Origin: Scolanthus callimorphus
Lineage: Eukaryota; Cnidaria; Anthozoa; Actiniaria; Edwardsiidae
Length of the DNA stretch: 64,000 nucleotides
NCBI GenBank assembly: GCA_033964015.1
Contig: CM066921.1
Coordinates: 23,231,355-23,295,354 of the forward strand
Reading direction: 5' to 3'
The notes beneath the pieces are model-generated. The model saw only the letters and a program-made list of their open reading frames with translations. It searched no databases and was not told the DNA's origin. Below are positions 56,575-64,000 of the stretch, in pieces. The position numbers and the translations under genes were made by a program. The first letter of the stretch is position 1. Each line of letters opens with the position of its first letter.

Positions 56575-57635
56575 GAGTATATAGTCTAGTCGGTAGAGGG
56601 GGTCCACAAGCACCCCGAAACTAGTAACGAGACATACTTTTTTGGAATCCTTAGGATGTCTACCGTATAAACTGGTTAACATGTGGAAAAGGTATCCCAT
56701 GGCCCTATTTTGCCAGATTTGTGTTAAATATATTCTTTTGTTATTTAATGATATTCTTTTGTTATTCAATGAGGCAATTTTATAAACTGTAGCACTGTTA
56801 GGAAAAGCTCTTTAGATTCTAAATCTATACTTTTACGATCGTAGGAATACTCTGATCATGCACATGTAGACAAGTTAAATCACTGCCTCAGCCTTTTTCC
56901 GTCACATACGCATATCGTTTTGGTATTTCCTAGATAGATAGATAGATAGATAGATAACTTTATTAAAGTGTCAAAAACCGTCTAGCATGGGAGAAATCCT
57001 ACACTAATATGGGGACACAACAAAAAGGAAAAAACAAAAATAGAAAAAAGTGAAAGTTAAGTATACTTTAATGATTTAAATTTAATTATAAAATGTAAGT
57101 TATGTAAATACTCTATTTAAAAATTACTACTATGAATATAATTATACTGTAATGTTTAAAATTCAAAATGTATTAGAGAAATGTTAAAAATATATAAAGA
57201 CCACATATCTACGAACAGCATAAAACACAGGTCCTACAACCATCATCCAGACGACAGGCGACATCTTTCTGCCGTATCTGGCGTTTAAAAGCAGCCAGGG
57301 AGGGGGCACTCCTTTCGGCTGGTGTTAGCTTTGCCCAGAGTTTGGGGCCGAGGTATCTTAAGGAGTGCTTCCCATATGTGGTGGTGTGAATTCTAGGCAG
57401 TGAGAAGTCAGCCTGTCTAAGATTGTGCGTCAAGTTGTGCTTTGAAAAGATGCCGGTGACGCCTGCAGGACAAATGCTGTGCTTTACTTTGTACATTAGG
57501 ATGCAGATGTCCTGTAGACGCCTGTTGAGCAGGGTGGGAATACAAAGGCTGACAGGATTCCAAAAAAATATGTCTCGTTACTAGTTCGGGGCAGTGCTCG
57601 TGGACCCCCTCTACCGACTTGACTAATATGGATCA
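56575..57635. repeat. inverted pair flanking LINE tail
   Basis: TCGGTAGAGGGGGTCCAC.. at 56,588-56,655 is matched inverted at about 57,560-57,625. It may reflect a 5' inversion of the LINE described next. Confidence 0.6.
56934..57590 (-). mobile_element. 5'-truncated CR1-like LINE tail with (ATCT)n end
   Basis: On the minus strand LLNRRLQDICILMYKVKHSI, then NLRQADFSLPRIHTTTYGKH, LGPKLWAKLTPAERSAPSLA and FKRQIRQKDV, the typical C-terminus of CR1/L2-like ORFs, ending near 57,209. The 3' UTR ends TTTAATAAAGTTATCTATC repeats (56,934-56,960). One open frame of about 110 residues. Confidence 0.75.
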
Positions 57636-57639
57636 GTGC

Positions 57640-58080
57640 TTCTCATTTATCAGGCTCCCCAAATGTCGAGGCCTGTAATATAAAGGCTCATGTTTATTCT
57701 ACGACAACACAGAGTGGAAACTAAGCCCTAGCATATCCCAAGATATTTCTGAAATGTTTTTCTTATAAAATTTAGATTTATTTCCATCACAATTTAATCA
57801 GCAAGTGCCAAGTTATGTAGCCTGGCACCCTGACCCTATTTTGGCAAATAATTACCTCGCGCCACCTTATAATGGTGATAGATTTTCCTAAATGTTGCTA
57901 AAGATGTAGTTTGGGTAATGTAAATTAGCATGATTTTGATCCAATTTTTCAATATGAGTCTCAGTCGGTGAAAATTTTTGATGGAAAGTTGTTGGTGAAA
58001 ATCGCTGAATATTTTGATACATTGTCACCAAAAGGTTTCATTCTGGCATAGTTTTTGAAAAAACATTATGTAGTCCCCCC
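57640..58080. other. non-coding stretch
   Basis: AT-rich, no gene or clear repeat. Confidence 0.35.
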
Positions 58081-58241
58081 TTTAACTGAAAGGAGCAGAG
58101 TCAAATGTGCTAGTGACCCCCTAGAGGGAGAGTAGCATTTCTTTAACTCTTCCCTCCTTTCCTACTTAACGGTTGCAGGTGAAACACATACTAATATAGG
58201 GGGTTTCCCTTTTCTCTTTGTATTCCCTACCGATAGAGACA

Positions 58242-58478
58242 ATGACTTCATGGCTCGGCAAAGTTAAAGTAAATGCAGACGTTTCAAAACATCATCCGCC
58301 GACCCTAGAGGACTTCCTGTTCACGGAGGAACAAACAGATGTTGAAGATGTCGGTGCGTTTCTTTTGGAATCTGGCCATGAATACTCGGTGCTCAATGTG
58401 GACTTTGTGAAGGAGCTATTGATACTCGTCAAGACAGCTGAGGGGGTGGACATCAAGAGCAAGCCCTTCCTATACGAG
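58242..58478 (+). CDS. sulfotransferase-like gene, copy B, exon 1
   Basis: 79 codons starting MTSWLGKVKVNADVSKHHPP, very similar to copy A (26,618) with identical LNVDF.KELLILVKTAEGVD and KSKPFLYE up to the donor GAG/GTACCC. The leader (AACTGAAAGGAGCAG..) is also shared. No stop. Intron 1 runs to 62,031 and carries an hAT-like MITE and a 128-bp array. Copy B is probably a complete gene continuing beyond the window. Confidence 0.65.
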
Positions 58479-58554
58479 GTACCCGTGTGACGAAACCAGT
58501 GGTTGTCTACAATTTCAATAGACGTCAAAAGCTGTATGCATCCAGACCACAAAT

Positions 58555-58938
58555 CCCAAGGGGGGTACTCGGATATAAGAATTACGGGGGGGGGATCGGA
58601 CATATTTTTGGGGGGTATGAAATTTGTAGTAAAAGTATTGTTTGGGGTTGAAAATTCTACCAGGTATTTTTAGGGTGCTTTTTGGGGTTGAAACTTCTGA
58701 CAGGCTAGTTGATCGTCAAGATACTGCCCGGTAAACACAATGGGACGGGCATCATGTGTATGCTGCTATTAAATAGCCTTTTTAGGCTTAAAAAACTGGG
58801 TATTTTTTTGGGTATCAAATTTTGGGAGCAGGTATTTTTGGGGGGTATCAAATTTATGGCCCAGGTATTTTTTGGGGTATGAAATTTGGAGCTCCGTCGG
58901 ACCAGCCTGTCAATTTTATATCTCAGTATCCCCCTGGG
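58555..58938. mobile_element. hAT-like MITE with perfect 8-bp TSD
   Basis: CCCAAGGGGGGTACTCGGAT at the left; right end ATCTCAGTATCCCCCTGGG. CCACAAAT flanks both sides (58,547-58,554; 58,939-58,946). An 8-bp TSD fits hAT. The corresponding position in copy A is empty. Interior is GGTATTTTTGGGG-rich. Confidence 0.85.
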
Positions 58939-59529
58939 CCACAAATCTTTAATCTCAGTACAACGTCTTCATCGGCCCCCTTATTGAGTGTATGGAGTAT
59001 GCAAGTTACAAGTTAACTACTGGGCAGGAGTAGCTCTACACGAATCTCTGATTCGTAGAATTTAGCAGCAATTAGTTAGGTTTAATTACAGGAATAGGAT
59101 GTCTTGTTTCTAAACATAAGCCCCGCCAAGCAAAAAGTTCAGAATTCGCATACAAACCCTTATAAAATTTGGATGACCAACATATGCTCAGTGTTCAGAT
59201 ACATAATTTAGGTCCTTAAAACTTTCAAGGAACAATTGACAAAGTACCGTATCAGGTTCGTTTTCGTCGCTTGGTAGGGCCCACATAGTGCCTTTGGGTC
59301 TGGGCGTGTAGGCTTGACCGCTCACAGGGTAAACAACTTTCATCATTCATAGTCAATTGCAATTAATACCAATAGGCGGATTTATTGTGACGTCAGTGTT
59401 TACATATTTGAAGCATGCGTAAAATCAGCAAGCGTACATCTAGCCATGTTGTTTTGGGGGATACAAGTAGTGTCACCTGATCTGAATTCAGTGCATCATT
59501 GGATAAGCATCCTATGAATAATGGATCAA

Positions 59530-59592
59530 TTTGATAATAGCGGAGCTCCTGCGCGGGCCGAAGCCCGCGCAAGCGGAGCACCATACCTAAGG
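59530..59592. repeat. GC-rich hairpin, complement of 9.64 kb
   Basis: GCGGAGCTCCTGCGCGGGCC hairpin ending GCGGAGCACCATACCTAA. Confidence 0.5.
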
Positions 59593-59864
59593 AAATAACG
59601 TCTAGGCATAACTATGGAGTTGAATTTGAAACGTCACGGGCTTTCTCGCTCATTTTGCTTACGTTATTGACGGCACCAAGTCAAATGATTAGGGCGTTGA
59701 AATGGTATCGCCCAAAAGATGAATGTGTCCAAGTTTGCCATATGTGGTTCCCTTCTTGAGATATCAATTTTTTTCTTTCTTCCTGGTATAAAAGGTATAG
59801 CGTACGTCCATAGCGTACGTCCGTCCGCCGTACGCGGAGACTCATGGGAACCCTGTGGTATACT

Positions 59865-60960
59865 AAGAAAAAAATTATTTCTCTTCAAGGGAACATGCCA
59901 AGACAACCAAACTTGGAATATTTTCTCTGTGCTACCAAGGGGGTGCTGTAACATGATCACGTGACGTGACGTCATCGATGACGCCATAAAAGAGTAAAAG
60001 AATATATCTCTGGAAGGGATGAACCTTAGACAACCAAACTTGGGTGAAGTTATCTAAGTGACAAGGGGGGTGCAACTGTATGGTCACGTGGTATGACGTC
60101 ATCGATGACGTCATCATAGGAGAAAAAGATCATATCTCAGGAAGGGATAAACCTCAGACAACCAAACTTGGGTGAAGTTGTGTTAGTGGCAAGGGGGTGC
60201 AACTGTATGGTCACGTGGTATGACGTCATCGATGACGTCATCAAAGGAGAAAAAGAACATATCGCGGGAAGGGATAAACCTCAGACAACCAAACTTGGGT
60301 GAAGTTATCTAAGTGGCAAGGGAGTTGCTACTGTATCGTCACGTGGTATGACGTCATCGGTGACGTCATCATAGGAGAAAAAGCACATATCTCAGGAAGG
60401 GATAAACCTCAGACAACCAAACTTGGGTGAAGTTGTGTTAGTGGCAAGGGGGGTGCAACTGTATGGTCACGTGGTATGACGTCATCGATGACTTCATCAA
60501 AGGAGAAAAAGAACATATCTCAGGAAGGGATAAACCTCAGAAAACTAAACTTGGGTGAAGTTATCTAAGTGGCAAGAGGGGTGCTACTGTATGGTCACGT
60601 GGTATGACGTCATCGATGACGTCATCATAGGAGAAAAAGAACATATTTCAGTAAGGGATAAACCTCAGACAACCAAACTTGGGTGAAGTTGTGTTAGTGG
60701 CAAGGGGGGTAAAACTGTATAGTCACGTTGTATGACGTCATCGATGACGTCATCACAGGAGAAAAAGAACATCTCGGGAAGGGATGAACTTCAGACAATC
60801 AAACTTGGGTGAAGTTATCTAAGTGGCAAAGGGGGTGCAACTGCATAGTCACGTAGTATGACGTCATCGATGACGTCATCACAAGAGAAAGAGAATATGT
60901 CTCGGAAAGGGATGAACCTCAGACAACCAGACTATCAAAATGGCAGAGGGGGGAAGTGCA
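59865..60960. repeat. 128-bp tandem array with paired CRE palindromes
   Basis: Eight units; TGACGTCATCGATGACGTCA (or one-base variants) occurs at about 59,969, 60,092, 60,220, 60,348, 60,476, 60,604, 60,732 and 60,857, i.e. about every 128 bp. The unit also has GTCACGTGGTA (E-box) and a constant CCTCAGACAACCAAACTTGGGTGAAGTT-type part. It lies in copy B intron 1. Copy A intron 1 has only a single TGACGTCATCGATGATG site (27,708). CRE octamers bind CREB/ATF factors. Confidence 0.85.
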
Positions 60961-62031
60961 AGTCGAGTGGTATGACGGCGCAAGACTACGCCTATGTACA
61001 ATGGCAACCTTTTTGCCTCGTTAACAGAAAAATATGTAACCGGGAGCTCCGCTTTTAGCCAGTGGCTAAATCTATATATTAGGGTTTGTATGGCTGGTTG
61101 CTCTCCAGCCATACAAATCCTAGTAAAATAAGCTGTTTTGTTTTTGCTCTCGCATTTCACGTATGCATCGTAGAAATATGAAACTCTGGCTCTTTACTAA
61201 AATCACCATGCTCTTCATTTCTGAGCATCATTTGAGCAAAGGGGTTCATTTTAAGGGGGACCGGGTCACGTGACCTCCAAGTGCAAGAGTAAAATCAAAT
61301 CCAAAGTAAATAAGGGCAAAACAAAAGTAACACTAAGATCAAATCCGAAGTAAAATCAAACTCAATTCAAAAGTATATCCAAATCAATTCCAAAGTCAAT
61401 GCAAAATCAATTCAAATCATATTCAAAGGAAATTTTAAATTACTGCGATTTTCATAATTCTGCGAACTCTACACCAACCAACAAACCGCAGCTTGGCTTC
61501 TGTCAATCAATGTTGAAAGAAGTTTGTTTTTAATTTTGATATGGAAATGGTTTGGTTTTATACCTGAAAAATTGAAAAATTTAACCAAAAAAAAGAAGCA
61601 ATAGGATATTTCGTTTGGCAGACGTGGACCACCATATATAGACGTCACCAATGAAGTCACACTACGCGACCATATTATTTCTTGGGTTGCACTCTTTGCT
61701 ATGGGGATAAAATATGTCTAATAATATAATATTATGTCTTAATAATATGTCTTTTTATTATTATATTAGTAGGGCAAACGCCTTGCATGGGTCGCCCGTT
61801 CGTGTTCTCCCCTTTGGGGGACTCCGTTATTTTATGTATGTTTTGTTTATTAGTGCTTCTGTTGTCTTAAAAAAGTAGAGCGATTAATAAAATAAAAGAA
61901 TAAATAAATAAAAAATCACAAACGCGGCGACCATGCTGGCGTACAGAACAGAAGCAACACATAAACCCATCCTGTTCTATATCTGCCTTTGACACGTTCC
62001 TAGATTTTAAACTTAAGTTGCCTGTTTCCAG

Positions 62032-62149
62032 GCCCAGCGTCATAACGCGGTCCAGCTTCTTTGTATTCCGTTTGACGAACTCGACAAGGTGGAACAAGTT
62101 ATCGCGCTGAAAACAAGTCACGTGACCAACATCTTTCTCTACAATAATG
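62032..62149 (+). CDS. sulfotransferase-like gene, copy B, exon 2
   Basis: 118 nt encoding AQRHNAVQLLCIPFDELDK, VEQV, SHVTNIFLYNN, with the same TTTCCAG acceptor and GTAAGT donor as copy A exon 2. Exon 3 with the P-loop is not found in the remaining 1.85 kb; in copy A it lies 1.03 kb away. The intron before it also shares sequence with copy A (AAATCAATTCCAAAGT..; TTGCTGCGATTTTCATAATTCT). Confidence 0.7.
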
Positions 62150-62179
62150 GTAAGTATACAAAAATACAGTATTTCACTG

Positions 62180-62245
62180 GTAGTACTCGAGGGCTGGCTG
62201 CAACAAGCTGCCTCAGTCCCCGAAGTTCGAATCCTGGCTTATCCT
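62180..62245 (+). repeat. possible tRNA-like box B segment
   Basis: GGCTGGCTGCAACAAGCTGC followed by AGTTCGAATCC (62,223). Weak SINE/tRNA relic. Confidence 0.25.
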
Positions 62246-62445
62246 AATAATACTGATTTCAGCAAAGTCAGCACAGTTAAGCCAACATGGATATCCTGTA
62301 GGTGTCTCTCAAGTTTGTCGGTGTAGGCTCCAAAAGGCCCAATGACCACAGGAATGACACCAACTGCACTCATCTGCCACAGGGCCTTGATCTCGATAGC
62401 CAGATCTCTGCACTTGGAAGTTTTCTTATCCTCTTTCATTAGGAT
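62245..62445 (-). mobile_element. LINE reverse-transcriptase C-terminal fragment
   Basis: The minus strand reads SKCRDLAIEIKALWQMSAVG then VIPVVIGPFGAYTD, LERHLQDI, matching the conserved C-terminus (R-D-L-A-x-E-I..L-W..V-I-P-V-V-I-G-x-L-G) of a LINE family common in cnidarian genomes. About 65 codons, 5' truncated, in intron 2 of copy B. Confidence 0.65.
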
Positions 62446-62449
62446 TCCA

Positions 62450-63578
62450 GGATTATAATCTACTAGTTGATTACACGTGAAAAAAATTCACTCATGCTAT
62501 CTTTGAAGGATGTTCAAGTGGATGGCAAAACAAATTGTTAACTATAATAACATAAATCGTCAATGCAAGAAAATGTATTTTTTTAGACAACGTTTCTGGT
62601 GTGGGTACCTGATTTTTCCCGAATACAGTTGTAATGCCTTGGTGACCTGTTTGGAGGACATTCACTTTTACATCATTTAGGCGTCTTACGTGAAAATGCT
62701 ATATAGAGAAACGGGCGTGGCAAAAAGATTGCAATATTATTGGGTGCAGTTTGACTGTTTTTCAAGAAAAAGGAAGCGAATCTAATAATCATGCCAATCT
62801 TTGAGTTATTACTGTTTTTTTTTAACAGAACATTGCCGGGTATTTCTTCAAGCAAAGTCCATTGGCTTTTGAAAACTATATTGTGATGTTTGGGCTCAAA
62901 GACCCATGATTAAACTTTTAGAATACAACTGGAATATGTTTAAAGAAAGTATTTTATAAAAAAACGACTTCAGTTTCAGCAGCAAGCAGCTCAGCTCCGA
63001 GTTTTTTGCTTGTTAAATTAAATCTTTCATGCGCTTGCGCAGTGGGAGCTTTATTGCTGGGGAACGAGAAGAATAGGCTGCTCAAACTTCCGGTTTTTTA
63101 ACAAATGACAGCATGTATGTCCATTGCCTTGGTTACGGCCATCACAACTTAGGAGAAGGAAGTGAAATTACAGCGAGTCGCGCTATTTTGATTTTGAACT
63201 ATCTCTTCGACTTTGCGTCTATCTTCGGCAAGCAGCATTGCTAAATTTGCCTTTCTTGCATTCGCTCTACAACATACCAAACATACAAAGCCATCAAAGC
63301 GGCCTAGAGCCTCACTAAAAGTGTTTTAGAGCAAAATTTCGACCAGGTTTGAGGGAGCCGCGTGCTTCTATCGGCAAACACGGGATTGCAGTTCGCAGGG
63401 GGGTTTCTTGCTTCTCGGACGTTCGGCAAAATGGCTTCACCCCGTGCTTCCAAAGACGTAGATGCTTTTCTCCATGGAGTATCTGAGCCCAAAAAAAACA
63501 TCTAGTGGAAACAGATATTTTGACTTTAAGATCCAAGAGGGTGATGGGTGTAGAAGACTAAAGTTACTTGTGTGAGTA
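62450..63578. other. non-coding stretch
   Basis: AT-rich; no exon 3 homolog, no clear repeat. Confidence 0.35.
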
Positions 63579-63685
63579 AGGTACTCCAGCTTCGAATAAG
63601 ATTCGTTTATCCAACGAAAAGCAATAAACTCTAAGTTTATTGCTTTTCGTTGGATAAAAGAATCTTATTCGAAGCTGGAGTACCT
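63579..63685. repeat. 107-bp almost perfect palindrome
   Basis: AGGTACTCCAGCTTCGAATA.. arm pairs with the mirrored arm over about 50 bp, with CGAAAAGCAATAAACT at the tip. Likely very young. Confidence 0.85.
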
Positions 63686-63692
63686 AAAGGCG

Positions 63693-63992
63693 CGGTAAAA
63701 CGGGCAACAAAAACACTCATCTTGTCTCGCAACATTGTTGCAAAACGAGTTGAAGGGCGATGCTGCGCGTTTTACCACCCGACCAAACAACTTGTCTTGA
63801 AACAAATCGGCATGTTGCAAGTTTGATAAATACCGACGCCCGATTGGTCAATGCCACAAGCTGTGACGTAATCCGATACAAACAGACTTGTGTCAGATCG
63901 TAAGGGGAGGTAAAACGAGCAACAAAAATGCTCGCAACTTGTCTCGCAACATTGTCGAAAACGAGTTGAAGAGCGATGCTGCGCGTTTTACC
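63693..63992. repeat. two direct copies of a GGTAAAACG..CGTTTTACC unit
   Basis: Units at 63,693-63,777 and 63,909-63,992 share CTTGTCTCGCAACATTGT and GCGATGCTGCGCGTTTTACC, each with short inverted ends. Confidence 0.75.
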
Positions 63993-64000
63993 ACGTGACC

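Overview
This is a eukaryotic, AT-rich nuclear window with spliced genes (GT..AG introns) and very dense mobile DNA. The repertoire is L1/Tx1-like and CR1/L2-like LINEs, Gypsy and BEL/Pao LTR elements, a Crypton-type tyrosine recombinase, a Tnp2/CACTA-like transposase, TTAA-, TAA- and TA-flanked TIR elements and many foldback MITEs, next to small spliced host-like genes. It looks most like an anthozoan cnidarian (coral or anemone). That is inference from the style of the families, not a proven assignment. I see no bacterial operon, rRNA, intact tRNA or CRISPR array.

Layout. 0-10 kb holds nested MITEs (a MULE-like element inside a pogo-like element; TIR elements with readable target-site duplications, TSDs) and a MITE amplified into a satellite at 5.99-7.82 kb. 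10.3-14.65 kb holds a minus-strand, multi-exon SAM-domain gene whose 3' part is a triplicated 0.48-kb unit. 16.7-20.1 kb holds a two-exon Tnp2-like transposase gene with one frameshift. 20.6-26.4 kb holds minisatellites, LINE tails, a hammerhead-like motif and foldbacks. 26.6-30.4 kb holds a three-exon sulfotransferase-like gene (copy A). 31.9-32.4 kb is a BEL/Pao fragment. 33.0-44.2 kb is one minus-strand L1/Tx1-like LINE interrupted by two TTAA-flanked elements; the larger (5.2 kb, about 0.76-kb TIRs) itself contains a TAA-flanked element. 45.3-46.8 kb is a Crypton-type recombinase gene with all catalytic residues. 47-52 kb is foldback MITEs. 52.4-56.6 kb is an older repeat containing a short-LTR Gypsy element (53,605-56,119) whose pol segment is inverted between its own LTRs. 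56.9-57.6 kb is a LINE tail. 58.2 to beyond 62.1 kb is copy B of the sulfotransferase-like gene; exons 1 and 2 are present and the rest lies past the window edge or is missing. Its intron 1 carries an 8-unit, 128-bp array of paired CRE palindromes.

How it fits together. The host-like content is the SAM gene and two paralogous sulfotransferase-like genes in direct orientation, about 31.6 kb apart, separated by a TE graveyard. Insertion order can be read directly: LINE, then TTAA elements, then the TAA element; the 24.6-kb repeat family, then Gypsy; gene duplication, then an hAT-like MITE present only in copy B.
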